DNA from: Afipia sp. 1NLS2
Lineage (GTDB): Bacteria > Pseudomonadota > Alphaproteobacteria > Rhizobiales > Xanthobacteraceae
Length of the DNA: 64,000 nucleotides
Direction: 5' to 3'
NCBI RefSeq assembly: GCF_000178995.1
Contig: NZ_ADVZ01000001.1
Span: 434,001-498,000, forward strand
The position numbers and the translations under genes are program-made. Position 1 is the stretch's first letter. Each line of letters opens with the position of its first letter. The notes beneath the pieces were generated by a model that saw only the letters and a list, made by a program, of their open reading frames with translations, searched no databases and had not been told where the DNA came from. This document shows, in pieces, positions 18,430-26,674 of this stretch.

Positions 18430-19443
18430 TTACCGCCTCCGCTTCGTTGTATTGGCGATCTTCCATGGCTCCAGCCCGTCGAACAGCAACGTCGACAGAT
18501 AACGCTCGGCGAAGGACGGAAGCAGCACGACGAGGTTCTTGCCCGCATTCTCCCGCCGCGAGCCGATCTCGGCCGCCGCCTGCAACGCCGCGCCGGACGA
18601 GATGCCGACCGGCACGCCTTCCAGCCGCGCGACAAGCCGCGCATTGGCGATCGCATTCTCATCCGAGACCCTGACCACCTCGTCGTAAATCGCGGTGTCG
18701 AGGACTGCCGGCCTGAAGCCCGCGCCCAACCCCTGAATCTTGTGCGGCCCGGGCTCGCCGCCCGACAGCACCGCCGAAGTCTCCGGCTCCACCGCGACGA
18801 CCTGAACCGACGGCTTGCGGCTCTTCAGCACCTGCCCGACGCCGGTGATGGTGCCACCCGTGCCGACGCCCGCCACGAAAATATCGACCGTGCCGTTGGT
18901 ATCGTTCCAAATCTCCTCGGCCGTGGTGATGCGGTGGATTTCCGGATTGGCCGGATTTTCGAACTGCCGCACGATCACCGCATCGGGCAGCGTGGCGGCG
19001 AGCTCCTCGGCCCTCGCGATCGCGCCCTTGATGCCCTTGGCGCCATCGGTCAACACCAATTGCGCGCCCATGAACACCAGCATCTTCCTGCGCTCCACCG
19101 ACATGGTCTCAGGCATGGTCAGGATCAGCCTGTAGCCCTTCGCCGCCGCCGCAAAGGCCAGCGCAATGCCGGTATTGCCGGATGTCGACTCGATCAGCGT
19201 GGTTTTCCCCGGCGCGATGCGGCCGGCCGCTTCCAGCGCCTCGATCATCGCGACCCCGATACGATCCTTCACCGAGCCGATAGGATTGAAGAACTCCAGC
19301 TTGGCGATGAGATTGGCGACGACGTCTCTTTCCTTGGCGAATTTATCCAGCCGCACCAGCGGCGTATTGCCGATCGTCTCCGTGATCGAACCATAAACGC
19401 GGCCACGACCCGGTAGATTCAGGGGAATAGCAGGCTTATTCAT
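18430..19443 (-). CDS. cysK: Cysteine synthase (O-acetylserine sulfhydrylase)
   Basis: A 337-residue PLP enzyme forming cysteine from O-acetylserine and sulfide. The PLP lysine lies in [11 protein letters not shown], the substrate loop is [11 protein letters not shown], and the phosphate-binding loop is [12 protein letters not shown]. The start at 19443 gives [20 protein letters not shown]; the upstream in-frame extension is unrelated. Divergent from the TehA-like gene. Confidence 0.92.
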   Translation of the reverse strand: MNKPAIPLNLPGRGRVYGSITETIGNTPLVRLDKFAKERDVVANLIAKLEFFNPIGSVKDRIGVAMIEALEAAGRIAPGKTTLIESTSGNTGIALAFAAAAKGYRLILTMPETMSVERRKMLVFMGAQLVLTDGAKGIKGAIARAEELAATLPDAVIVRQFENPANPEIHRITTAEEIWNDTNGTVDIFVAGVGTGGTITGVGQVLKSRKPSVQVVAVEPETSAVLSGGEPGPHKIQGLGAGFRPAVLDTAIYDEVVRVSDENAIANARLVARLEGVPVGISSGAALQAAAEIGSRRENAGKNLVVLLPSFAERYLSTLLFDGLEPWKIANTTKRRR

Positions 19444-19535
19444 CGGTCCGTCCAATATCTCCGGCTCACGGCACGATAAAATCGTCGCTCGATCATCCGG
19501 TCTCTTAATCCTATCGGGCGATGGCCGGCGTTTCT

Positions 19536-19549
19536 TTGCTCCGGCGCAA
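19536..19549 (+). promoter_or_regulatory. FixK/FNR-type box upstream of the TehA-like gene
   Basis: TTGCT-CCGG-CGCAA is a 14-base site with a palindromic core (TTGC-N6-GCAA). It is centred about 101 bases before the ATG of the TehA-like gene and 99 bases before cysK. Confidence 0.55.
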
Positions 19550-19643
19550 ATTTGCATTGATGCGGCTGCCGTATAGAGATAGTCCGCAAGAGTATGAGGC
19601 GACGGCGGGCGCGGAAGCGCCGCCGAACGCCAGGAGATCATCG

Positions 19644-20693
19644 ATGACCGTCAACCCTCGCAGAGGGGGCCTCGCCTTCAATCTTGAAGATCTGTCGCCT
19701 GCCTATTTCGGGCTGGTCATGGCCACAGGCATCGTCTCGCTGGCCGCCTTCATGATGGAGCATCCGGACATTGCGATTGCGCTGTTCTATCTGAACATCG
19801 TGCAGTACGCCGTCCTTTGCCTGCTCTACGGCTTGCGGGCCTGGCGTTACCCGCAGCGATTCTTCGGCGACATGATCGCCCATCTTCGCGGGCCAGGTTA
19901 TTTCACCACGGTGGCCGGCACCGGCATTCTGGCCAGCCAGTTCATGGTGCTGCACGAAAATGTCGCGGCCGGCGTGGGACTATGGATGTTCGCCATCCTG
20001 CTCTGGATCGGTTTGACCTACACCATCTTCACGGCCTTCACCGTGAAGCGCAGCAAGCCGACGCTCGACAAGGGCATCAACGGCGGCTGGCTGCTCGCAG
20101 TCGTCGCGACACAGGCTCTTTCCGTATCCAGCGCATTGCTCGCTTCGCGCATCGGGCAGCCCTACCGGCTCGAGCTCAACCTGATGGCCCTGTCGATGTG
20201 GCTATGGGGCGGCATGCTGTACATCTGGATGATGTCGCTGATCTTCTATCGCTATGCGTTCTTTCAATTCTCGCCCGGAGACCTCGCTCCACCCTACTGG
20301 ATCAACATGGGCGCGATGGCGATCTCGACACTGGCCGGCTCCCTGCTCATCCAGAACGCGCCGCACGCACCCTATCTGGCGTCGCTGCTACCCTTCCTGA
20401 AAGGCTTCACGGTGTTCTATTGGGCGACCGGAACATGGTGGATACCGATGCTGCTGCTGCTCGGCATCTGGCGTTACGGCTATAAGAGATTTCCGTTCGA
20501 ATACGATCCGCTGTACTGGGGCGCGGTGTTTCCGCTCGGCATGTATGCGGCTTGCACCTGGCAAATGGATCGCGCCATGGAGTTCGGCTTTCTGGCCGGA
20601 CTGCCGCGCGTCTTCTTCTATGTCGCGCTGGTGGCATGGACGATCACGTTCGTCGGCATGTTGCGCACGCTGGCGCGCGGGCTGAAGCACTAA
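19644..20693 (+). CDS. TehA/SLAC1-family membrane channel or exporter
   Basis: A 349-residue inner-membrane protein with about ten hydrophobic segments, of the tellurite-resistance/C4-dicarboxylate (TehA, Mae1, SLAC1) family. [20 protein letters not shown] and [16 protein letters not shown] are characteristic stretches. The start ATG has AGGAG upstream. Family members conduct nitrate, chloride, malate or export sulfite; the substrate is not readable here. The FixK-type box upstream and position in a nitrate-respiration island suggest low-oxygen expression. Confidence 0.8.
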   Translation: MTVNPRRGGLAFNLEDLSPAYFGLVMATGIVSLAAFMMEHPDIAIALFYLNIVQYAVLCLLYGLRAWRYPQRFFGDMIAHLRGPGYFTTVAGTGILASQFMVLHENVAAGVGLWMFAILLWIGLTYTIFTAFTVKRSKPTLDKGINGGWLLAVVATQALSVSSALLASRIGQPYRLELNLMALSMWLWGGMLYIWMMSLIFYRYAFFQFSPGDLAPPYWINMGAMAISTLAGSLLIQNAPHAPYLASLLPFLKGFTVFYWATGTWWIPMLLLLGIWRYGYKRFPFEYDPLYWGAVFPLGMYAACTWQMDRAMEFGFLAGLPRVFFYVALVAWTITFVGMLRTLARGLKH

Positions 20694-20711
20694 CGACGCA
20701 GCACAATGCCC

Positions 20712-20951
20712 TCACCAGCTGAGCTTGCGTGTCAGGCGGTGAAGAAGGACGTCGAAGCGGCGTGACGCCGCAGGATCGCTGACGCGCAGCATCACGCAGG
20801 CTTGCCCGGCGAGACGGCAAGCCTGCTCGACTTCTCCAGCTGCGGCGAGAGCCGTCAGGCTTGTCAGCAGAATCTCGGGCAAGCGCGCGTCTCCCGCGGT
20901 CACCTCATCTTCGCCCGGACGGCGCGCTGGCGCGGCGGCCTCGCTCACCAT
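20712..20951 (-). CDS. Small uncharacterised protein, last gene of the DUF2249 operon
   Basis: A 79-residue soluble protein with a proline/alanine-rich start and then a helical region (about residues 22-78) including QACRLAGQACVMLRVSDP. It overlaps the preceding gene by seven bases, so it is probably translationally coupled and real. No family recognised. The helical repeat-like middle with AAAGEVEQACRLAGQA recalls a single TPR-like unit, but this is only an impression. Confidence 0.65.
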   Translation of the reverse strand: MVSEAAAPARRPGEDEVTAGDARLPEILLTSLTALAAAGEVEQACRLAGQACVMLRVSDPAASRRFDVLLHRLTRKLSW

Positions 20952-21586
20952 TGGCTCCCGATCCCCAGATGCGCTTTCGCTTCGGGCGTCATCATGTCCG
21001 GCGTCCAGCGCGGCTCATAGGTCAGTCTGACATCGACAAACTCCACCCCGTCGACCGAACTCGCCGCCTCGCCCGCGCCAGTCTTCAGATAATTCGTCGC
21101 CGGGCATCCCGGCGTGGTCGTCGTCATCGTCACGATGGTGACGCCGCCATCCTCGACCGTGACATCGTAAACGAGGCCGAGATCGACAATATTGTAGCCA
21201 AGCTCCGGATCGATCACCCGCCGCAACGCTTCGCGAATCTGTCCGGTGGCGGTCGCATCGCCCTCCTCGCCTGATGCGCTGGCGTGGGCGGAGGCGCCGG
21301 GCGGCGTCCGCACCACCGGCGCGCCGGACATGAAGTGCTCCATGATGGCTCCAAGGATCGCAGGCTTGAGATGCTGCCAGTCCGAGCCCGACCGCGTCAC
21401 GACGATCGAATCCTTGTTGAGCAACACGCCGGCGACACCGGGGATTGTGAAAAGCTGCTCGGCGAGCGGTGAGGAAGCGGCCTGCTCTTTCGTCTTGAGA
21501 TTGAGCGTGCCCTCGGGCAGCACCTCACGGCCCGGGAGAAATCTGAGCCGTTCGGAATCCTGCGTCTCTTCCGTCTGTATGAACAT
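20945..21586 (-). CDS. Nfu N-terminal domain fused to MIP18/SufT (DUF59) domain
   Basis: A 213-residue protein with two Fe-S-assembly-related domains. Residues 1-90 match the Nfu N-terminal scaffold domain (TLNLKTKEQAASSPLAEQLF, GVAGVLLNKDSIVV). Residues about 113-205 match MIP18/PaaD/SufT (REALRRVIDPELGYNIVDLG, and TTTTPGCPATNY with its conserved cysteine). The usual Nfu C-terminal CxxC cluster-carrying domain is absent and appears to be replaced by the DUF59 domain. GCAGGAGGT lies ideally before the ATG. It may insert or repair Fe-S clusters in the NO-exposed denitrification enzymes. Confidence 0.85.
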   Translation of the reverse strand: MFIQTEETQDSERLRFLPGREVLPEGTLNLKTKEQAASSPLAEQLFTIPGVAGVLLNKDSIVVTRSGSDWQHLKPAILGAIMEHFMSGAPVVRTPPGASAHASASGEEGDATATGQIREALRRVIDPELGYNIVDLGLVYDVTVEDGGVTIVTMTTTTPGCPATNYLKTGAGEAASSVDGVEFVDVRLTYEPRWTPDMMTPEAKAHLGIGSQW

Positions 21587-21648
21587 CGCACACCTCCTGC
21601 GTGAGACCTCGCGGCCGCGGTGAACCAGCGCCTACGAAAACCGTTCGT

Positions 21649-22182
21649 TCATGCGGCGGCCATATCGGCCGCGCCGATCCGCACCAGGATCTTGTAGGTC
21701 TTGCCGTCACTCTCGAAGCCGCCACGCCAGGCATGGCCACGCTTCGCAAGCTCAGGAAGCAGGAAAATCGGCTCGCGGCACAACAAGGCGGACAGCACCT
21801 CGCCCTTCTTCAACTCTTCCGTGGCTGCCAGTATGCGTACCATCGGTTCCGGCGGATCGAGATCGCGGTTGTCGAGATGTCGAGCGGGATCGGGCCATTC
21901 CGCTGTGTCCTGTGCGGGCGCAGCCACCGGCGGCTCCGATTTTGCCGCTCCCTCCGCCGGACGGAAAAGAACCTCCCAATCCCCCCCGCCGATCTCGCGC
22001 GCTTCATGACTGAATCCCTTGGAACCGAGCACGCTGAAAAGCGGCGTGGGCTTGAAGGTCGCGAGCAATTTCAGCCCCTGCCCCGGCTGGAGCTTGGTTA
22101 TCGCCCCCATGATTTCTCCAAAGGGTTCGCCGCCATTCCGAAGTATTGGCCGGACATCCAGTTCAACGAACGATGTTGTCAT
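21649..22182 (-). CDS. Tandem DUF2249 protein
   Basis: A 177-residue soluble protein with two DUF2249 modules, about residues 5-75 and 105-172, separated by a proline/alanine-rich linker. The first contains LDVRPILRNGGEPFGEIM and the second LDNRDLDPPEPMVRILAAT, the paired sheet-helix pattern of the family. DUF2249 proteins are often next to hemerythrins or denitrification genes, but no reaction is established. The start has AGAGGAGA upstream. It lies 20 bases after the 12-TM gene on the same strand. Confidence 0.8.
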   Translation of the reverse strand: MTTSFVELDVRPILRNGGEPFGEIMGAITKLQPGQGLKLLATFKPTPLFSVLGSKGFSHEAREIGGGDWEVLFRPAEGAAKSEPPVAAPAQDTAEWPDPARHLDNRDLDPPEPMVRILAATEELKKGEVLSALLCREPIFLLPELAKRGHAWRGGFESDGKTYKILVRIGAADMAAA

Positions 22183-22202
22183 CGCATAATCTCCTCTTTT
22201 GA

Positions 22203-23552
22203 TCAGGTGTGGCACGACAGCAGAAGGTGGGGGAGCTGGACGCCCTGCGGCAGGCGCGCCTCCGCCTTCACATCCGCCAGACGGCGTGTACGTATCAGTT
22301 GCGCGGTAATGCCTGTGGTCCCAACGGCCATGACAACGGCGGCGAACCGGAAGGCAGTCGGCGCATCCGCAAGAAGCGCAACAGCGCCGACCCCAACCGC
22401 GGCAAAATAGAGAACGAACCACTTGATCGCGCGCGCCTCCACCACAAGGTCCTGCACGCGCGGCGTCTGGATCTTGCCGAGCACCGGCCCATAACATTCA
22501 AGCCAGGTGAGAAATGCCACGATCTTGTAGAGCTGGGAGAGGCCAAGCCCCGTCAGCCAGCCGAACGCGACCAGAAAGACCACGGCGCCGACGTGATCGC
22601 TCAAGCGCCCCAATGCCAGAAGAACCACGATGAGCATGACCGAAGCCGCAAGATAACCAAGAGCGATCCCGGCCGTGCGACTGTTCAGCTCGATATTGCG
22701 GCGCTTGCGTGCACGATAGAGATGAACGGCATCGAGGCCATAAAATGCGAATGCCGGAAGTGCGACGGCCAGCGCGGCAAGAAATGTCAGCGACAGGTTG
22801 CCTTCAAAAAGAACCGTGACAATCCCGCCGATAATTACGATCGCGAGCGCCGCCGTACCCAGTGAGAACGCGCCTTTCGGTCTCGCGCCATCAAGCTCCG
22901 GCGCCAGCATGAACATCGCGAGCAGCCGATAGCTCACGCCGACCGCCGTGAAGGTGAGCCAGCCGCCGAGGCCCGCGATCGCATGAATGGGAAGCCCTGC
23001 TCCCACCAACGCAAGGAGCGGCCTGGATTGGATCACACCGCCCAATACGAGAGAGAAGATCACCCCCAGCGCCACCGTTGCCACGACGCTCGCAAGACCC
23101 GCCGCGACGAACCACGCCGGCAACGGCACGACCTTCGACGCAATCATCGTCCGTACGAGATTGTACAACACCAGCGCGAAACCGAGGCTCAACAGGATGG
23201 CAGCTGTCGTGAAGAACGGAAAGCCAATGTCGATGCGCCCGCCGAATTGCAGAAACGCGAGAATCAATGCCGCAAGACCCGCAACCAGCGAAACAAGCGC
23301 GGGTACCGCGAGCGCATTGCTATGGAGCGGTTGCGCCACAAGAACCGGCAGAAACTGGAGAAGCGCGCCGCACATCAAGAGGCTGAGCCAGCCGATGGCG
23401 ACGACATGAACGAGGATCAGCGTATCGGGCGATGCGATCGCCACGGCCGGAAAACCGAAGCCCGTGGCCATCATGATTTCCGCCGCGAGCAACGCAACGA
23501 GCGCCGCGGCAAAATAGGACATCGACCATCTCGACAGTGAAACGCCGACCAT
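22203..23552 (-). CDS. Multi-pass membrane protein, haem-copper-oxidase subunit I-like / NnrS-like
   Basis: A 449-residue protein with about twelve hydrophobic segments. Histidines H49 (LVHVVAIGWLSLLM), H77 and H190 (LPIHAIAGLGGWLTFTAVG) sit at helix positions that in CcoN/NorB/NnrS-like proteins bind haem. The full active-site histidine set of a true oxidase is not evident, so it may be a haem protein without oxidase activity. GAAAGGAGGT precedes the ATG. It is the second gene of a minus-strand operon whose promoter region has an NsrR-like palindrome. Relation to NnrS, which relieves NO stress, is inference. Confidence 0.7.
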   Translation of the reverse strand: MVGVSLSRWSMSYFAAALVALLAAEIMMATGFGFPAVAIASPDTLILVHVVAIGWLSLLMCGALLQFLPVLVAQPLHSNALAVPALVSLVAGLAALILAFLQFGGRIDIGFPFFTTAAILLSLGFALVLYNLVRTMIASKVVPLPAWFVAAGLASVVATVALGVIFSLVLGGVIQSRPLLALVGAGLPIHAIAGLGGWLTFTAVGVSYRLLAMFMLAPELDGARPKGAFSLGTAALAIVIIGGIVTVLFEGNLSLTFLAALAVALPAFAFYGLDAVHLYRARKRRNIELNSRTAGIALGYLAASVMLIVVLLALGRLSDHVGAVVFLVAFGWLTGLGLSQLYKIVAFLTWLECYGPVLGKIQTPRVQDLVVEARAIKWFVLYFAAVGVGAVALLADAPTAFRFAAVVMAVGTTGITAQLIRTRRLADVKAEARLPQGVQLPHLLLSCHT

Positions 23553-23614
23553 GCAGACCTCCTTTCAAGGCCCGCGCCGGTGCATGGAATTCCGGCGCGA
23601 GCCTTGGGAAAGAC

Positions 23615-23875
23615 TCAGGCGGCCTTTGCGAGCTTGCCGATTTCCACCTGCCAGACCTCCGGTCCGCGCTCGACATAGGTCCAGGAGAACTGCTTCGGAT
23701 ATTCAGCCTCGAGCTGATAGTAGAGTGGTTTCGGATCGTGATCGTTGACCAGGATGAAGCTGCCGCCGGGCGTCAGCTTGTTGACGAGTTCGAAGATTTT
23801 CGCGTGCCGCTGCGCCGGGATCAGGGTGCGCACATCAACCTTGTTGACGCTCGAATTCTTGGTGGCATCGGTCAT
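23615..23875 (-). CDS. Single-domain DUF2249 protein
   Basis: An 86-residue soluble protein that is one DUF2249 unit: VDVRTLIPAQRHAKIFELVN, then GGSFILVNDHDPKPLYYQLE and a final FSWTYVERGPEVWQVEI strand. The NDHDP motif, with a histidine between two acids, is the family's most conserved feature and could bind metal. TAGGAG precedes the ATG. It is the first gene of the operon running to 20712. Confidence 0.85.
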   Translation of the reverse strand: MTDATKNSSVNKVDVRTLIPAQRHAKIFELVNKLTPGGSFILVNDHDPKPLYYQLEAEYPKQFSWTYVERGPEVWQVEIGKLAKAA

Positions 23876-24223
23876 ATTCAGGCTCCTACCATGGGATTGA
23901 TCTCAATCGGCTGGCGCTTGCGCCGCACCGCGTCCGCGAACGCGCGGAACATCGTCTCCCGAAGACCACTGCGTCTATTGATGTCTGCGGCCTGCTGTCT
24001 TCAGATGGACTGGAGCATCGTCCCCAAAAGATACATTGTCAATATATGTTTTAAGGGCAATTTCTGCCGCCGCAATCTGTAATGTCCCGATCGCGCGGGT
24101 ATCTTTGCAAACGGCAAAGGCCGCCGATACTTTTGCGGTCGAGAATTCTTGCTTCACAAAATCGAGATCGGGGATGTCATGACGCGGAAACGATCGCCGC
24201 GCCTGCTTCTGTCGTTAGGCGTC
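23876..24223. other. Intergenic region with NsrR-like operator
   Basis: These 348 bases hold no convincing gene. A 60-codon minus-strand frame at 23975-24157 has no ribosome site or family. The region contains the 11-1-11 palindrome at 24028-24050 and a 14-base inverted repeat, GATTGA-TC-TCAATC, at 23896-23909, just upstream of the DUF2249 gene. Confidence 0.6.
24028..24050 (-). promoter_or_regulatory. NsrR-like (Rrf2-type) palindrome upstream of the DUF2249 operon
   Basis: Half-sites AAGATACATTG and CAATATATGTT are separated by one T; nine of eleven positions are complementary. The 11-1-11 architecture and AAGAT-AT rich halves resemble the NO-sensing repressor NsrR (consensus half AAGATGCATTT). 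It is 153 bases upstream of the operon start. Confidence 0.5.
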
Positions 24224-25045
24224 TCAGCGCGACAAAAGTACACATCGCGACGGGCGGGTGATGAAATGCTGCGTCACCCCGCCAAGAACCCACTGCCGCA
24301 ACCGTGAGTGACCGTAGGCGCCAGCAACGATCACGCCCGCGCCCATATCGGATGCGATAGCCTCCAGGTTCTCCGGCGTATTGGTATCTTCCCTCGTGAT
24401 CGCGGAAGCAGCTACGCCGTGTCGGAGCAGCCAGGCCGCCACGTCATTGGCCCGCTCGCTCGCCGCTGGTTCGCTGAGCGCATCGCAGACTTCGGCGACG
24501 GTGACTTCTTCCGCCTTTTGCAGAAGCGGCAGCGCATCGGCAACCGCGCGCCGCGATTCCCTGGTGTCTTTCCACGCAACGAGAATCCGGCGCACATCCA
24601 GCCATGTCGCCGAAGCCGGCACGACCAGAACCGGGCGCCCAGCCTCCATCACCAGATCGGATGGGCTGGCCATGGCGTAAGGATCGCTGTCTCCATCCTC
24701 CTGTGCGGCGGTGACAACGATATCGACGCTACGGGCTTGTGCCGGAATGAAATCCTTGGCGATGGTCAGGCTGTCGCGCCATTCGATGGTCTTGATGCGT
24801 CCATCCAATGCGTGGCGGAATTCCGCCTCCGCATTGGCCAGGCTTTTGCGAAGGCCCGCTCCCTCGCGCTCCAACAGTTCGGCTCCATACGAGCCGTCGG
24901 TATAATAGAGTGGCGCAGGCAGTATTGTTGCCGCCATTCCGATCACACGCGCATTGAAACGCTCAGCGAGTTCGGCCGCGACTGTCAGACAAGCTCTATT
25001 CGAGCTGCCGACCGCCATGCTGACGCCAATCGATTTGTACCCCAT
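24224..25045 (-). CDS. Universal stress protein, two-domain UspA family
   Basis: A 273-residue protein made of two UspA folds, about residues 1-145 and 150-273. The second ends with GAYGHSRLRQWVLGGVTQHF and SRCVLLSR, the G-x2-G-x9-G(S/T)-type nucleotide site. The first lacks a clean copy. Many denitrifiers carry an anaerobically induced two-domain Usp in such clusters. GGAAGG lies upstream of the ATG. A possible FNR site is 63-78 bases upstream. Confidence 0.88.
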   Translation of the reverse strand: MGYKSIGVSMAVGSSNRACLTVAAELAERFNARVIGMAATILPAPLYYTDGSYGAELLEREGAGLRKSLANAEAEFRHALDGRIKTIEWRDSLTIAKDFIPAQARSVDIVVTAAQEDGDSDPYAMASPSDLVMEAGRPVLVVPASATWLDVRRILVAWKDTRESRRAVADALPLLQKAEEVTVAEVCDALSEPAASERANDVAAWLLRHGVAASAITREDTNTPENLEAIASDMGAGVIVAGAYGHSRLRQWVLGGVTQHFITRPSRCVLLSR

Positions 25046-25108
25046 GGTAGCCTTCCCGTGCTCAGCGGGCCTGAATGGCTAATGATAGCGGCCCGGGGCA
25101 GGCATGGC

Positions 25109-25122
25109 ATGAGCTAAATCAA
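25109..25122 (-). promoter_or_regulatory. Possible FNR-type box upstream of uspA
   Basis: Read on the minus strand the site is TTGAT-TTAG-CTCAT, which departs from TTGAT-N4-ATCAA in two bases. It is centred about 70 bases upstream of the uspA ATG and overlaps the stop of the preceding 70-codon gene, so uspA may have its own promoter within the operon. Confidence 0.4.
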
Positions 25123-25331
25123 ACGGAACGCCATATTTTATGCGCGGCTGCGACCGCCACCCAGTCCCGAAGCAGGCCCCTGTCCTCCTTCGAAAAGGCG
25201 GCCCGGCGCCTGATATCTTCCAGCGTCTCGCCGGGGTGGCACCTGGCGAAGTCCCTGCCGATCAGCGCCTCCAGAGAGCTCCATTCCGCTTCGCTATCAG
25301 GCAGCACGTACCGATGCGAGTTGCTTAACAT
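25119..25331 (-). CDS. Small uncharacterised protein
   Basis: A 70-residue soluble protein beginning MLSNSHRYVLPDSEAEW, with helices through GETLEDIRRRAAFSKEDR and a basic C-terminus. The ATG at 25331 has GGGAGG upstream and overlaps the stop of the DUF2249 gene by seven bases, which supports a real coupled gene. No family recognised. A longer in-frame version upstream lies within the DUF2249 gene and is not favoured. Confidence 0.6.
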   Translation of the reverse strand: MLSNSHRYVLPDSEAEWSSLEALIGRDFARCHPGETLEDIRRRAAFSKEDRGLLRDWVAVAAAHKIWRSV

Positions 25332-25606
25332 TCCGGCCTCCCATCCTCGCGGGCACCTTCGTGCGCAAGCTGACGCAGGCGAACGCGCCAGCGATCGGGG
25401 CCTTGTTCCAGATAAGACCACCCGCATCGTGAACCATGAGATGCCTCCAACTGCATGCGCAGCCGCCTGGGATCGTGGTCAACGACGATCTGCAACGACT
25501 GATCCGGCGTCAGATGTTCGAACAGGCGGAACAGGATTGCATGACGGTGTGGCGGCTCGATGTCGAGAACGTTGATCACCCGCTCGTCAATGCGCGGTTC
25601 GGTCAT
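25325..25606 (-). CDS. Single-domain DUF2249 protein
   Basis: A 93-residue DUF2249 protein: INVLDIEPPHRHAILFRLFE, then SLQIVVDHDPRRLRMQLEAS and WSYLEQGPDRWRVRLRQL. It carries the same DHDP motif as the copy at 23615-23875, with clear sequence divergence, so it is a paralogue rather than a recent duplicate. CAAGGAGG precedes the ATG. It overlaps the 3' end of the upstream gene by 20 bases. Confidence 0.85.
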   Translation of the reverse strand: MTEPRIDERVINVLDIEPPHRHAILFRLFEHLTPDQSLQIVVDHDPRRLRMQLEASHGSRCGWSYLEQGPDRWRVRLRQLAHEGAREDGRPEC

Positions 25607-26084
25607 GTCCGGCCTCCTTGGAAGCGATAGCCGACGCAGGATGATCGGCCTTCCATTCGAGCTCGAGAAACAGCGCTTCGACGTGGCGGATCAGCTGTTC
25701 CGCCTCGTCAGGCCCAAGCAACCGCTGCAAAGCGGCATGGAAGTATGGCTTGAGGATCTTCCCGGTCACGCCGCGTTCGGCGCACATCAAATCGACGATG
25801 TTGCGTGCCAGTGACGAAAGTCCGCCCGTCGTAGTTGGGTTCAGAATGATGTTGAGTTCGCGCTCCACCTGGGCCCAGTTGGCGCGCGAAATGTGCGTCA
25901 GCACGTTGCTGATGTGCGGATGCCCGCGAAAGACAGCAAAAATACGGAACGCAAGCTCCGCCGTTGAAAGACGGGCGGGCGTCGCAAGGCTGCGATCCAT
26001 TGACGGCGGCGATGGGAGCGTCTGACAAAGAGCCGGGCTATGCGCGGAACGGGACCCCGTCTGCATTTCCATATGAATGGTCAC
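25587..26084 (-). CDS. Uncharacterised helical protein, first gene of the uspA operon
   Basis: A 165-residue soluble protein. After a low-complexity N-terminal 40 residues it is largely helical (STAELAFRIFAVFRGHPHIS, then GLSSLARNIVDLMCAERGVT, then DEAEQLIRHVEALFLELE). The start is placed at a GTG at 26084, seven bases after AGGAG; ATGs at 26072 and 26066 are alternatives. No family recognised. It lies immediately downstream of an NsrR-like palindrome and is divergent from the DUF6522-like gene. Confidence 0.65.
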   Translation of the reverse strand: MTIHMEMQTGSRSAHSPALCQTLPSPPSMDRSLATPARLSTAELAFRIFAVFRGHPHISNVLTHISRANWAQVERELNIILNPTTTGGLSSLARNIVDLMCAERGVTGKILKPYFHAALQRLLGPDEAEQLIRHVEALFLELEWKADHPASAIASKEAGHDRTAH

Positions 26085-26102
26085 GGTTGATCTCCTGCCT
26101 AA

Positions 26103-26125
26103 AAGATGTACTTTAAGTATATCTT
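26103..26125. promoter_or_regulatory. NsrR-like (Rrf2-type) palindrome between divergent genes
   Basis: Half-sites AAGATGTACTT and AAGTATATCTT flank a single T; ten of eleven positions are complementary. This 11-1-11 layout with AAGATG ends resembles NsrR operators. It lies 18 bases upstream of the 165-residue protein's start and 28 bases upstream of the DUF6522-like gene, so repression of both is plausible. Confidence 0.6.
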
Positions 26126-26153
26126 TTATGGTGTTTTGGCAAGGAGAAATGCA

Positions 26154-26474
26154 ATGGCCAAGGGTCTCAAGGAGAACGGCCTGGCGGCAACCCACCAGGG
26201 CGCAGTCGACATCCGCGACGATACATTCATGGTGGACGCAGCGCTTATCGGCGAACTGCTGGGTCTTTCTGCCTCACGCGTGCAGCTCCTGATGCGCCAG
26301 GGAGACATCACCAGCGTCTGCGAGCGTGGATTCGAAGAACACGCCGGAGAATTCCGCCTCAGCTTCTTTTACAGCAATCGCCGCGCGCGCCTGAGCACGG
26401 ATCTGGAAGGCCGCATATTGCGCAAGTCGATCATCGCCTTCGGCGACCGCCCGCTGTCAGAGACGCCAGCCTGA
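26154..26474 (+). CDS. DUF6522-like small protein
   Basis: A 106-residue soluble protein, MAKGLKENG onward, with a helix-turn-helix-like middle (LIGELLGLSASRVQLLMRQG) followed by beta strands (GEFRLSFFYSNRRARLSTDL). It resembles the DUF6522 proteins seen in denitrification clusters; function unknown. The HTH-like piece may be structural rather than DNA binding. AAGGAG precedes the ATG at 26154. It is divergent from the uspA operon across the NsrR-like site. Confidence 0.65.
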   Translation: MAKGLKENGLAATHQGAVDIRDDTFMVDAALIGELLGLSASRVQLLMRQGDITSVCERGFEEHAGEFRLSFFYSNRRARLSTDLEGRILRKSIIAFGDRPLSETPA

Positions 26475-26488
26475 AACAGATGCCGCGG

Positions 26489-26519
26489 AATTTCCTGCTC
26501 TCACAAAACAGGGAATTTT
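26489..26519 (+). terminator. Probable terminator after the DUF6522-like gene
   Basis: A nine-pair stem (AATTTCCTG with CAGGGAATT, one G-T pair) with an 11-base loop ends in TTTTG, 15 bases after the stop codon. Confidence 0.5.
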
Positions 26520-26674
26520 GCTGAACCGAACAATGAATTGCACCCGGAGCATCTGGCTTTTGTTTCTCCAAATGCCAGCACCAAAGCCACCGCTGACCAC
26601 CGCCAACACTTATCTCAATTTGCAATCGGGCAGGGTCAACGCGTTTACGTTGTGCCGAGAGTCAGAAATCTTGC

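Noticed and set aside
23896-23909. FNR box upstream of the DUF2249 operon
   Set aside because: GATTGA-TC-TCAATC is an inverted repeat but its spacing (TTGA-N2-TCAA) does not fit the TTGAT-N4-ATCAA geometry; noted only as a palindrome.
23975-24157. A 60-codon minus-strand frame in the gap upstream of the DUF2249 gene
   Set aside because: No ribosome site or family, and it spans the NsrR-like operator; better read as a promoter region.
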